From Symsagittifera roscoffensis (taxonomy: Eukaryota; Xenacoelomorpha; Acoela; Convolutidae): a DNA stretch of 64,000 nucleotides. Location: contig NC_087062.1 of the NCBI RefSeq assembly GCF_963678635.1, positions 54,880,473-54,944,472 of the forward strand. The letters run 5' to 3'. A program made the position numbers and the translations under genes. Under the pieces are notes generated by a model that saw nothing but the letters and a program-made list of their open reading frames with translations, ran no database searches and was not told the DNA's origin. Of the stretch, positions 45,204 through 57,035 are shown piece after piece; positions within the stretch are counted from its first letter, which is position 1; every line of letters begins with the position of its first letter.

Positions 45204-48200
45204 TTAATTTGAGTGTTTTGACCGAAGCCGAAAGCAGTTTTTTGTCGACCCGATGTTAGAAAGACCACCGAAAGTACTGGCTTGGTAGAGACGGTTAAAA
45301 GCATGTAAAGCTCTGTTTAGACGTTGGCCAGTCGTCTTAGGAAGTAGTTTTATTTTCCGTCGATAAGTATCTTCCGGGCGAATGTTACATAGATGTTTTT
45401 ATGGCGCTCCTGGGTGTTATTCTTTTTTAACATCATGACCGGCAGAACCGTTGACGAGCACTCCGCGCCGAGCAGATGCTCACATTAACGCCCTAAATAG
45501 GCCTAAACCGCCGGGGCGGAAGGGTAGTTCGGAACGCGGAAGCCTTCCGGATTACCGTGAATAGCTTTTTAACCTAGTTAAGACCAAAAATTCACGAACC
45601 AGGAAGGGTGGGGGGATTCGCGGTCCCGTCGTTCCCTGAGAGGTTTGTGACCAAAAACACTTAAAGACATATATAAAACCAAACAAAAAGTAGTATAGTA
45701 CCGAAGAAAAACAAAAAACATAAAAATAACCGAAAAAAAAAATGTAAAAAATCAGTTGAAATCATCCCCCCAGACAAGATGTGATCCGACCCTCCCGTTT
45801 GTTGTTGATAGATATATTGTTGTTGCAGGCATTTATATCAGTCACGATTGTTAGAATTATTTTTGTGGCCCGTTTGTGAGGCTTGTACTGTAGGGTTATT
45901 TGAGCATTTAAGCACGTTAATGATAAATTGCGCTCAATCCGGAAGGGTCAGCTGATTTGCGCTCAATTCGGAAGGGTCTTGGGAGAAGACTGATCCGGCA
46001 AGCAGTACAAGGAGCAACAAGAAGGGGCTAAACGACAACAACAATCGACTGTTGGGTATCGTTAACAAGTTTTGTATCCCTTTTGGTATAAAAATTAAGA
46101 TAGTAATCTGTGGGGGGCTCGACAGTGCTGCACTGTAGTGACCCTTCACCGAACTGCGAATATCCGAGTTAAGCACCTTGATTCGGATATCAAACAAACC
46201 CGGAGGGGTATAGTATTACCAATATTATTACTTATATAGCCTATATTAATACTCCTATATCGTCTTTCAGTGAAAAACACAGAAAGCAGACCGGTTTTTA
46301 GGGTCAAAATAGCGATATTTTGATCCCCCCAAAAGTCGCGATTTTTGAGATATTGATATTTTTGAAACGGAAAAAAGCGCTAAAGTAGTGTGACACATCG
46401 TAACTGCACTACTATAATAGATAGAACCGGTTAAGTTTAGTTCGGAAGTGGTTGGAACTATTTTGGTACCGAAAACCGAATTTTCGCGATTTTTGATAGT
46501 ACGAAACACTATAAATTCAGAAAATTTTTTGAAAATTTTGAGTTAGGACAGTAAAAATAGTTGTTCGGACAACGTCCACTAGTGCATCTACAAGTTTTAA
46601 AACCCGCTTCCCGAAAGCCTTCTGGGTTACAGAGAAATCGAACTTAACGTGTTTGATTCAGTGGATTCGTCAATCCGGAGGGGTCCAGGTAGCATAGTTT
46701 TTCGCAAATTTTTTCAACTAAAGCGTTTTAGATCGGGTGTTTTGCATTGAACTAGAAGAGTATAGGCCTTCTGAGCTCTGATCAATAATTTTTAGGTCGA
46801 AAAAAATAAAATTGCGGAAAAAGTTAGGCGGAACCTATAAGAGACAAATTTTTTGACTTTAGAAAAAAGACGTTTTGGTTAATAACTTTGGAACTACTAG
46901 GCATATTGAGTTGATCTTGGTATCAATAGATCAGAAATTAGCTGAGCTTACTGATAGGGACAAAAGTTTTTCGAAAAAGTAAGCGTGAAAATTTTTTTGA
47001 GATTGTTTTTAGCAAATTCACCGATTTGGAGGGTAGACCCTTCACGTTTTATAAAATTTTATTTAGAAAAGCATTCACACCCCTACCAAAAGGTAACAGC
47101 GATTGAATAGAGTAACTTTAGGCTGATCTAGACGAAAAGGGGAGGCTAAAAGCACAAGAAAACCTTAATCGAGCCGAAGTTGGGCTAGCGATAAGACCCT
47201 TCACCGTTAGCGTGAATTGTCGAATAAGAGGCTTAACTTCAATCCGGAAGGGTCTAGGAAAGCAGTACATACCCTTCCTAGTTAATTCAAAAAGCAAAAT
47301 TGCATCGGAGAACGTATCCGGAGGGGTATAGGTTGAAAGAAGGAAATCTCCGAAAAGCTACTATTACGAACCAGAGGGCTCCCAATCCGGAGGGGTCTTA
47401 TATCTACTAACTCAGAGGGGTCCCAATCCGGAGGGCTCTAAATTTTGTTAGTCCGGAAGGGTCCTATATATATATATATTTTTTTCCAATCCGGAGGGGT
47501 ATTATTTTATTAAAGGACTTAGATAAACGGAAGAAAGATTAAAGTGAGAGGTATTAGGTTATTAGCAGACAGGCTAGGAATCAGTGACTGCACTGGTAAC
47601 TTGCCTTTCAATAAAAACCAGACCAAAACAAAACAGGTCCGAACTCGGATATTCGCGACACTAAGTCTAAACTAAAGAGAGCGTAATTCATTGGTGTGGA
47701 TTGACACCCAATACGTTTTGTTGAAAAGTGACTGCCCTGAGGATTTTAGTAGGTCTAGCTCGGGCAGTCCGAAGGCAGATAGGTAACACAGTACTCGGTG
47801 GGTGCAATAGACGCCCACTTGAGAAAATTACTGCCTTCAAAGTTTTGTCTGTTTGGTGCAGCACCGAGCAGGGAAAGCTTTTTCTTTAAAATATGAGTTC
47901 GACTATTGTACTGCGACCAACTAAAAGTACAATACACATACGTTTTTATAGAGGTATTCATATTCTGTCATTATATATTTTTTTTGTTTGTTTTTGATTT
48001 TAAATCAACATAAACTGTGTTTGATTGGGTAGTGAGTACACTATCTTTTAAATTGACTGATAACATCATATTGTGCTAGTACTCAAATCTTACGACCGAT
48101 AATCGGTTAGTGTGAATAAATTGTATACAAACTGTACTCTGATAACATCATATTGTGCTAGTTTCCAGATCTTTGGACCGATAATCGGTTAGTGTGAATA

Positions 48201-48362
48201 AATTTTATACAAACTGTACTCTGACAACACAGGGATTCGTGGTCACTATTTAATAGAATCTTGTGAGATTTATTGTGTTGTGTCATTATTAGTGGTAGTC
48301 AAACTATAAGGTCACTAGCAATCGAATTAAGTGTATAGGCATTAACAAGTGACAAATTGAGA
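45204..48362 (+). other. Leader of the young Ty3-like element, unit 1
   Basis: About 3.1 kb with no supported gene. It is AT-rich and carries the AATCCGGAGGGGTC-type motif at about 11 sites between 45935 and 47500. 47580-47900 matches the old leaders. A direct repeat of 82 bases lies at 48057-48138 and 48139-48220 (CTGATAACATCATATTGTGC). It is probably LTR plus 5' untranslated region; boundaries and primer-binding site could not be fixed. Confidence 0.5.
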
Positions 48363-51039
48363 ATGAGTCTAGACAAATCAAGGATACCTAAACGAGGTAA
48401 TAGCTCTAGGAAATTTAAACCTAAAAAGCAAAGAAAAACGATGACCGATTCTTTTGTGGATTGGATCAAACGAGCCCGGACCGACAAAGGGGAGACGGTT
48501 TCAGGCAGAATGGTTGAAACGAGAAGTCAATAGACCTCAGAAGAGAGAAAAGAAATGTTGGTAGTGGAGGTCAATACAGACCAAGTCATGAATGACAACC
48601 AGGAAATCCATGGACTGGAAGGGAGAAGCAGAAGGCTGGCGAGTGAATTTACTCCGGTAGAACAAGGCCATGATTTTGCCACTTCCACCGGGACATTGGA
48701 CCGAGAGGAGATGTCTGAACTGTCCGACATCTCAACTGAAATAGCGGCAACTAGAAGATCTCCAACAGACATCACTATGATGGCAGGCGGGACTGAGAAA
48801 AAAACAACGTCATCATCATTCTCAGAAAGAATGAGGAACACCTTAGGAAACATCTTTCCATTCACCATGGGAGGGGGCGCTGGAAAGGAAGGTGAATCCC
48901 AGGAGGAGGAGGACGAAGAAGAGCAAGTGGATTTTGGATCTCAAGTCAGCCTCAATAGTTCGACCCAGGAGAATGAGGCATACGTCGAAAAAGAGACTGG
49001 AACCATGGACAAATTTGGTGTGGTGAGAACGATAAGCAAGGAGATAAACACACCGGGCCAGTCGAGAGGCTTCGCGATTATGACAAATTCAGAGCCGCAA
49101 ACTGGGGAGATTAGAAACAGAGGGCTAGGCAATGCATTGGCGGATCCCGATGCGGATTATGAAAAGTCGTCGAGGCAGAGAGTCAAGGCCCGAATCTCGA
49201 CCAGCACGAAGCTACCTGGGACCGACAGGGTTACACCGCCACTAGTGACGCCACTTGTGGATAACGGGGCAGCACTAGAAGAAGCCTTGAACAACATAGT
49301 GGACAGTTTAGGAGAACAAAATGAACAGATGTCCATAAGAATGAGTGAGCTAGAAAGAGCAGTTCACATTGAAAGAGAAAGTCTGCGGGAAGAAATAAAC
49401 CGCAATAGACAAGAAGTTGGTAGGAGCAAAAAACGCTTGAAAAAAAAGGACGGACGAGCATATAGCGAAGAACTTATCGCGAATGACCAGAGAAGCGGAA
49501 CAGAGAGAGTTACGCTTAAGAGACGACATGGAGAAGTTGAGAATTCAGCAAGAGCAGTCTCTTGGGACTCTTGACACAAAGATATACGCGATGATGGAGA
49601 GGCGAACTCAGGCTATCATGGACAGGTTGGACGGGCTACTAAGCAGCAAGAGTGGACCAAAAGAAGGGGAACCGAACTCGGGAGGTCCCAGCAGGCAGCC
49701 GCAGGTGAACTTCAATGACCATCAAAAGAGGAGGACATATGGATCCACTAGAGGCAGGGGCAGTTCAACAGGCTATGCCACAAGGGATAAGAGAACATTG
49801 GGCCCGAACAGTAGAGCAAGTTCAACGGGGAACAGACAAACCTCTAATGAACGACCAACGCAAGGCACACATGCGACTGGGAGAAGTGATTCCGGTAACA
49901 GAGGGCATGCAAGCCCGGGGAGGAGTCATGTGGGCCAAGGGGGAAACACTCACGGCGATTCGGATTGCAGGGATGCACCGCATACAGAGCCTTTGACAAG
50001 GTGTGCGGACACTCAGGCGGGACACTCAAGGGATGCTACGGCAATGGCCACAGCCTTTGAACCCCTAAACAGGTCTTTGGAGACATTCCTTACAAGGTTA
50101 TCCAGAACCAATGAACGCAGTGAGAAGTCCAGAAGAGTCTTTAAGAAACCAATATGCTATAAAGACGAATCTGATGGCTGTATTGATACCTGGATAGAGG
50201 TGATGAAGCTGCATTTCGAGGAAGAGGACTTGTCGGAGAGCCAGGAATGCAGTGCGCTCACCAGTAAATTGGAAGGGACAGCCCTGAACTGTGTCATGGC
50301 CAAGAACCAATATCAGCGTGACACAGCCGAGAAAATCTTCGAAATCTTGTTAAACCGTTTTGGATCAGGGGTGCAGGGGCACCAAGCAATGATGCGCTTC
50401 GAGAAACGGAGACAACGGGAAGATGAAACGATAGACAATTTTCTAGACGACTTGGAAATGCTGAGAAAACGCAGCCAACCGGATGAGTCAAACCGAAGGA
50501 TGAACCTGGCAGTAGCCTCAAAATTAATCGATTGTGTGAAGAATGATGAACTTCGAACAATGCTAGCAACGCAATACACACCACTATCAACCAACGGGCC
50601 AACATCAGAGGAGTTGAGGCTCAAGTCAAAAGAGTATCTTTTCTTGAAACCTCCTTCAAAATCTGGATACTACAAGAACAATTATGGCAATTTTAACAAC
50701 GGACCAGCAAACCAAGGGAACAATTGGTACAAACCGAGGGATGATATGGACAAGATACGCTCTTGTGCCAATTGCAGTTCAACGGACCATCATGTGTCGG
50801 CATGCCCAACTTACAAACAAGGCATGAAAGCAATAGGCTTTAGCCTCGAGGACGAAGATGCGTCAGAACTGGACCATGAGGATTTCATGAGAGGAGTAAT
50901 TGCGAAATTCGGCCCGAGGTGTTTCTTTTGCAACTTGGAAGGTCATTTTAAATCAGATTGTCCGCAATTCTGGGATGGAGTGGCAGACATCAAGCATCCA
51001 AGGCATGAAGAAGCTTTGTCAGGAGTGAAAGCCTGTTGA
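48363..51039 (+). pseudogene. gag: gag, young Ty3-like element, unit 1 (one-base frameshift)
   Basis: It is nearly identical to the gag at 54552. It has the same upstream extension from ATG 48363 and the same TAG at 48531-48533. The main frame starts at 48555 and is broken at an A-run near 49440-49447, which has one more A than unit 2. This gives two frames, 48555-49574 and 49483-51039. The second holds the capsid and both zinc knuckles (CANC...HVSAC and CFFCNLEGHFKSDC). After the stop, unit 1 runs about 70 bases further and is then cut by the duplication joint, so no protease follows. Confidence 0.9.
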
Positions 51040-51110
51040 GTGAAGCGGAGGCACGCAGAAAAGATAAACCTCAAGAGCTGGCGGCAAAGAAAATGCAGGC
51101 GGTAACTGAA

Positions 51111-54100
51111 GAGTTAATTTGAGTGTTTTGACCGAAGCCGAAAGCAGTAACGTTTTTTGTCGACCCGATGTTAGAAAGACCACCGAAAGTACTGGCTTGG
51201 TAGAGACGGTTAAAAGCATGTAAAGCTCTGTTTAGACGTTGGCCAGTCGTCTTAGGAAGTAGTTTTATTTTCCGTCGATAAGTATCTTCCGGGCGAATGT
51301 TACATAGATGTTTTTATGGCGCTCCTGGGTGTTATTCTTTTTTAACATCATGACCGGCAGAACCGTTGACGAGCACTCCGCGCCGAGCAGATGCTCACAT
51401 TAACGCCCTATATAGGCCTAAACCGCCGGGGCGGAAGGGTAGTTCGGAACGCGGAAGCCTTCCGGATTACCGTGAATAGCTTTTTAACCTAGTTAAGACC
51501 AAAAATTCACGAACCAGGAAGGGTGGGGGGATTCGCGGTCCCGTCGTTCCCTGAGAGGTTTGTGACCAAAAACACTTAAAGACATATATAAAACCAAACA
51601 AAAAGTAGTATAGTACCGAAGAAAAACAAAAAACATAAAAATAACCGAAAAAAAAATGTAAAAAATCAGTTGAAATCATCCCCCCAGACAAGATGTGATC
51701 CGACCCTCCCGTTTGTTGTTGATAGATATATTGTTGTTGCAGGCATTTATATCAGTCACGATCGTTAGAATTATTTTTGTGGCCCGTTTGTGAGGCTTGT
51801 ACTGTAGGGTTATTTGAGCATTTAAACACGTTAATGATAAATTGCGCTCAATCCGGAAGGGTCAGCTGATTTGCGCTCAATTCGGAAGGGTCTTGGGAGA
51901 AGACTGATCCGGCAAGCAGTACAAGGAGCAACAAGAAGGGGCTAAACGACAACAACAATCGACTGTTGGGTATCGTTAACAAGTTTTGTATCCCTTTTGG
52001 TATAAAAATTAAGATAGTAATCTGTGGGGGGCTCGACAGTGCTGCACTGTAGTGACCCTTCACCGAACTGCGAATATCCGAGTTAAGCACCTTGATTCGG
52101 ATATCAAACAAACCCGGAGGGGTATAATATTACCAATATTATTACTTATATAGCCTATATTAATACTCCTATATCGTCTTTCAGTGAAAAACACAGAAAG
52201 CAGACCGGTTTTTAGGGTCAAAATAGCGATATTTTGATCCCCCCACAAGTCGCGATTTTTGAGATATTGATATTTTTGAAACGGAAAAAAGCGCTAAAGT
52301 AGTGTGACACATCGTAACTGCACTACTATAATAGATAGAACCGGTTAAGTTTAGTTCGGAAGTGGTTGGAACTATTTTGGTACCGAAAACCGAATTTTCG
52401 CGATTTTTGATAGTACGAAACACTATAAATTCAGAAAATTTTTTGAAAATTTTGAGTTAGGACAGTAAAAATAGTTGTTCGGACAACGTCCACTAGTGAA
52501 TCTACAAGTTTTAAAACCCGCTTCCCGAAAGCCTTCTGGGTTACAGAGAAATCGAACTTAACGTGTTTGATTCAATGGATTCGTCAATCCGGAGGGGTCC
52601 AGGTAGCATAGTTTTTCGCAAATTTTTTCAACTAAAGCGTTTTAGATCGGGTGTTTTGCATTGAACTAGAAGAGTATAGGCCTTCTGAGCTCGGATCAAT
52701 AATTTTTAGGTCGAAAAGAATAAAATTGCGGAAAAAGTTAGGCGGAACCTATAAGAGACAAATTTTTTGACTTTAGAAAAAAGACGTTTTGGTTAATAAC
52801 TTTGGAACTACTAGGCATATTGAGTTGATCTTGGTATCAATAGATCAGAAATTAGCTGAGCTTACTGATAGGGACAAAAGTTTTTCGAAAAAGTAAGCGT
52901 GAAAGTTTTTTTGAGATTGTTTTTAGCAAATTCACCGATTTGGAGGGTAGACCCTTCACGTTTTATAAAATTTTATTTAGAAAAGCATTCACACCCCTAC
53001 CAAAAGGTAACAGCGATTGAATAGAGTAACTTTAGGCTGTTCTAGACGAAAAGGGGAGGCTAAAAGCACAAGAAAACCTTAATCGAGCCGAAGTTGGGCT
53101 AGCGATAAGACCCTTCACCGTTAGCGTGAATTGTCGAATAAGAGGCTTAACTTCAATCCGGAAGGGTCTAGGAAAGCAGTACATACCCTTCCTAGTTAAT
53201 TCAAAAAGCAAAATTGCATCGGAGAACGTATCCGGAGGGGTATAGGTTGAAAGAAGGAAATCTCCGAAAAGCTACTATTACGAACCAGAGGGCTCCCAAT
53301 CCGGAGGGGTCTTATATTTGCTAATTCGGAGGGGTCCCAATCCGGAGGGGTCTTATATTTGCTAATTCGGAGGGGTCCCAATCCGGAGGGGTCTTATATC
53401 TACTAACTCAGAGGGGTCCCAATCCGGAGGGCTCTAAATTTTGTTAGTCCGGAAGGGTCCTATATATATATTTTTTTTTTTTCCAATCCGGAGGGGTATT
53501 ATTTTATTAAAGGACTTAGATAAACGGAAGAAAGATTAAAGTGAGAGGTATTAGGTTATTAGTAGACAGGCTAGGAATCAGTGACTGCACTGGTAACTTG
53601 CCTTTCAATAAAAACCAGACCAAAACAAAACAGGTCCGAACTCGGATATTCGCGACACTAAGTCTAAACTAAAGAGAGCGTAATTCATTGGTGTGGATTG
53701 ACACCCAATACGTTTTGTTGAAAAGTGACTGCCCTGAGGATTTTAGTAGGTCTAGCTCGGGCAGTCCGAAGGCAGATAGGTAACACAGTACTCGGTGGGT
53801 GCAATAGACGCCCACTTGAGAAAATTACTGCCTTCAAAGTTTTGTCTGTTTGGTGCAGCACCGAGCAGGGAAAGCTTTTTCTTTAAAATATGAGTTCGAC
53901 TATTGTACTGCGACCAACTAAAAGTACAATACACATACGTTTTTATAGAGGTATTCATATTCTGTCATTATATATTTTTTTTGTTTGTTTTTGATTTTAA
54001 ATCAACATAAACTGTGTTTGATTGGGTAGTGAGTACACTATCTTTTAAATTGACTGATAACATCATATTGTGCTAGTACTCAAATCTTACGACCGATAAT

Positions 54101-54359
54101 CGGTTAGTGTGAATAAATTGTATACAAACTGTACTCTGATAACATCATATTGTGCTAGTTTCCAGATCTTTGGACCGATAATCGGTTAGTGTGAATAAAT
54201 TTTATACAAACTGTACTCTGACAACACAGGGATTCGTGGTCACTATTTAATAGAATCTTGTGAGATTTATTGTGTTGTGTCATTATTAGTGGTAGTCAAA
54301 CTATAAGGTCACTAGCAATCGAATTAAGTGTATAGGCATTAACAAGTGACAAATTGAGA
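51111..54359 (+). other. Leader of the young Ty3-like element, unit 2
   Basis: Repeat of 45204-48362. It has two additional units of about 41 bases near 53310-53390 in the CCGGAGGGG-rich part. The 82-base direct repeat is at 54054-54217. No gene seen. Confidence 0.5.
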
Positions 54360-54530
54360 ATGAGTCTAGACAAATCAAGGATACCTAAACGAGGTAATAG
54401 CTCTAGGAAATTTAAACCTAAAAAGCAAAGAAAAACGATGACCGATTCTTTTGTGGATTGGATCAAACGAGCCCGGACCGACAAAGGGGAGACGGTTTCA
54501 GGCAGAATGGTTGAAACGAGAAGTCAATAG
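54360..54530 (+). CDS. Short basic ORF in frame with gag, ended by TAG
   Basis: From ATG 54360 the frame reads 56 codons, very basic (MSLDKSRIPKRGNSSRKF, KKQRKTMTD), and ends with MVETRSQ and TAG (54528-54530). The frame is the same as gag, which restarts at ATG 54552. In old copy D a lysine codon stands where this TAG is, so the extension was once the N-terminus of gag. The stop may be a simple mutation, or a leaky stop giving two gag forms. The identical ORF is in unit 1 (48363-48533). Confidence 0.5.
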   Translation: MSLDKSRIPKRGNSSRKFKPKKQRKTMTDSFVDWIKRARTDKGETVSGRMVETRSQ

Positions 54531-54551
54531 ACCTCAGAAGAGAGAAAAGAA

Positions 54552-57035
54552 ATGTTGGTAGTGGAGGTCAATACAGACCAAGTCATGAATGACAACCAGG
54601 AAATCCATGGACTGGAAGGGAGAAGCAGAAGGCTGGCGAGTGAATTTACTCCGGTAGAACAAGGCCATGATTTTGCCACTTCCACCGGGACATTGGACCG
54701 AGAGGAGATGTCTGAACTGTCCGACATCTCAACTGAAATAGCGGCAACTAGAAGATCTCCAACAGACATCACTATGATGGCAGGCGGGACTGAGAAAAAA
54801 ACAACGTCATCATCATTCTCAGAAAGAATGAGGAACACCTTAGGAAACATCTTTCCATTCACCATGGGAGGGGGCGCTGGAAATGAAGGTGAATCCCAGG
54901 AGGAGGAGGACGAAGAAGAGCAAGTGGATTTTGGATCTCAAGTCAGCCTCAATAGTTCGACCCAGGAGAATGAGGCATACGTCGAAAAAGAGACTGGAAC
55001 CATGGACAAATTTGATGTGGTGAGAACGATAAGCAAGGAGATAAACACACCGGGCCAGTCGAGAGGCTTCGCGATTATGACAAATTCAGAGCCGCAAACT
55101 GGGGAGATTAGAAACAGAGGGCTAGGCAATGCATTGGCGGATCCCGATGCGGATTATGAAAAGTCGTCGAGGCAGAGAGTCAAGGCCCGAATCTCGACCA
55201 GCACGAAGCTACCTGGGACCGACAGGGTTACACCGCCACTAGTGACGCCACTTGTGGATAACGGGGCAGCACTAGAAGAAGCCTTGAACAACATAGTGGA
55301 CAGTTTAGGAGAACAAAATGAACAGATGTCCATAAGAATGAGTGAGCTAGAAAGAGCAGTTCACATTGAAAGAGAAAGTCTGCGGGAAGAAATAAACCGC
55401 AATAGACAAGAAGTTGGTAGGAGCAAAAAACGCTTGAAAAAAAGGACGGACGAGCATATAGCGAAGAACTTATCGCGAATGACCAGAGAAGCGGAACAGA
55501 GAGAGTTACGCTTAAGAGACGACATGGAGAAGTTGAGAATTCAGCAAGAGCAGTCTCTTGGGACTCTTGACACAAAGATATACGCGATGATGGAGAGGCG
55601 AACTCAGGCTATCATGGACAGGTTGGACGGGCTACTAAGCAGCAAGAGTGGACCAAAAGAAGGGGAACCGAACTCGGGAGGTCCCAGCAGGCAGCCGCAG
55701 GTGAACTTCAATGACCATCAAAAGAGGAGGACATATGGATCCACTAGAGGCAGGGGCAGTTCAACAGGCTATGCCACAAGGGATAAGAGAACATTGGGCC
55801 CGAACAGTAGAGCAAGTTCAACGGGGAACAGACAAACCTCTAATGAACGACCAACGCAAGGCACACATGCGACTGGGAGAAGTGATTCCGGTAACAGAGG
55901 GCATGCAAGCCCGGGGAGGAGTCATGTGGGCCAAGGGGGAAACACTCACGGCGATTCGGATTGCAGGGATGCACCGCATACAGAGCCTTTGACAAGGTGT
56001 GCGGACACTCAGGCGGGACACTCAAGGGATGCTACGGCAATGGCCACAGCCTTTGAACCCCTAAACAGGTCTTTGGAGACATTCCTTACAAGGTTATCCA
56101 GAACCAATGAACGCAGTGAGAAGTCCAGAAGAGTCTTTAAGAAACCAATATGCTATAAAGACGAATCTGATGGCTGTATTGATACCTGGATAGAGGTGAT
56201 GAAGCTGCATTTCGAGGAAGAGGACTTGTCGGAGAGCCAGGAATGCAGTGCGCTCACCAGTAAATTGGAAGGGACAGCCCTGAACTGTGTCATGGCCAAG
56301 AACCAATATCAGCGTGACACAGCCGAGAAAATCTTCGAAATCTTGTTAAACCGTTTTGGATCAGGGGTGCAGGGGCACCAAGCAATGATGCGCTTCGAGA
56401 AACGGAGACAACGGGAAGATGAAACGATAGACAATTTTCTAGACGACTTGGAAATGCTGAGAAAACGCAGCCAACCGGATGAGTCAAACCGAAGGATGAA
56501 CCTGGCAGTAGCCTCAAAATTAATCGATTGTGTGAAGAATGATGAACTTCGAACAATGCTAGCAACGCAATACACACCACTATCAACCAACGGGCCAACA
56601 TCAGAGGAGTTGAGGCTCAAGTCAAAAGAGTATCTTTTCTTGAAACCTCCTTCAAAATCTGGATACTACAAGAACAATTATGGCAATTTTAACAACGGAC
56701 CAGCAAACCAAGGGAACAATTGGTACAAACCGAGGGATGATATGGACAAGATACGCTCTTGTGCCAATTGCAGTTCAACGGACCATCATGTGTCGGCATG
56801 CCCAACTTACAAACAAGGCATGAAAGCAATAGGCTTTAGCCTCGAGGACGAAGATGCGTCAGAATTGGACCATGAGGATTTCATGAGAGGAGTAATTGCG
56901 AAATTCGGCCCGAGGTGTTTCTTTTGCAACTTGGAAGGTCATTTTAAATCAGATTGTCCGCAATTCTGGGATGGAGTGGCAGACATCAAGCATCCAAGGC
57001 ATGAAGAAGCTTTGTCAGGAGTGAAAGCCTGTTGA
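54552..57035 (+). CDS. gag: Gag, 827 residues, young Ty3-like element
   Basis: This is the longest intact frame in the window. An acidic N-terminal third is followed by a coiled coil at about residues 245-355 (SIRMSELERAVHIERESL; MTREAEQRELRLRDDM). A Gly/Ser/Arg-rich low-complexity stretch spans about 360-525. A capsid-like core starts near 530 (DESDGCIDTWIEVMKLHF) and runs to about 710. Two CX2CX4HX4C zinc knuckles lie near 735 (CANCSSTDHHVSAC) and 789 (CFFCNLEGHFKSDC). Gag binds genomic RNA through the knuckles and builds the particle. The length exceeds usual Ty3-like gags, mainly through the N-terminal coiled and low-complexity parts. The stop overlaps the start of the protease frame. Confidence 0.9.
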   Translation: MLVVEVNTDQVMNDNQEIHGLEGRSRRLASEFTPVEQGHDFATSTGTLDREEMSELSDISTEIAATRRSPTDITMMAGGTEKKTTSSSFSERMRNTLGNIFPFTMGGGAGNEGESQEEEDEEEQVDFGSQVSLNSSTQENEAYVEKETGTMDKFDVVRTISKEINTPGQSRGFAIMTNSEPQTGEIRNRGLGNALADPDADYEKSSRQRVKARISTSTKLPGTDRVTPPLVTPLVDNGAALEEALNNIVDSLGEQNEQMSIRMSELERAVHIERESLREEINRNRQEVGRSKKRLKKRTDEHIAKNLSRMTREAEQRELRLRDDMEKLRIQQEQSLGTLDTKIYAMMERRTQAIMDRLDGLLSSKSGPKEGEPNSGGPSRQPQVNFNDHQKRRTYGSTRGRGSSTGYATRDKRTLGPNSRASSTGNRQTSNERPTQGTHATGRSDSGNRGHASPGRSHVGQGGNTHGDSDCRDAPHTEPLTRCADTQAGHSRDATAMATAFEPLNRSLETFLTRLSRTNERSEKSRRVFKKPICYKDESDGCIDTWIEVMKLHFEEEDLSESQECSALTSKLEGTALNCVMAKNQYQRDTAEKIFEILLNRFGSGVQGHQAMMRFEKRRQREDETIDNFLDDLEMLRKRSQPDESNRRMNLAVASKLIDCVKNDELRTMLATQYTPLSTNGPTSEELRLKSKEYLFLKPPSKSGYYKNNYGNFNNGPANQGNNWYKPRDDMDKIRSCANCSSTDHHVSACPTYKQGMKAIGFSLEDEDASELDHEDFMRGVIAKFGPRCFFCNLEGHFKSDCPQFWDGVADIKHPRHEEALSGVKAC

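Noticed and set aside
45934..46197. 87-codon minus ORF, repeated at 51848-52111
   Set aside because: Lies in the leader of the young element and is repeated only through the 5.9 kb duplication; hydrophobic run without a convincing context.
47690..47720. TGGTGTGGATTGACACC as a primer-binding site
   Set aside because: Starts with TGG but is part of a small inverted repeat, and I could not match it to a tRNA 3' end; no LTR end is fixed nearby.
55228..55575. 115-codon minus ORF opposite gag
   Set aside because: Shadow of the intact gag frame.
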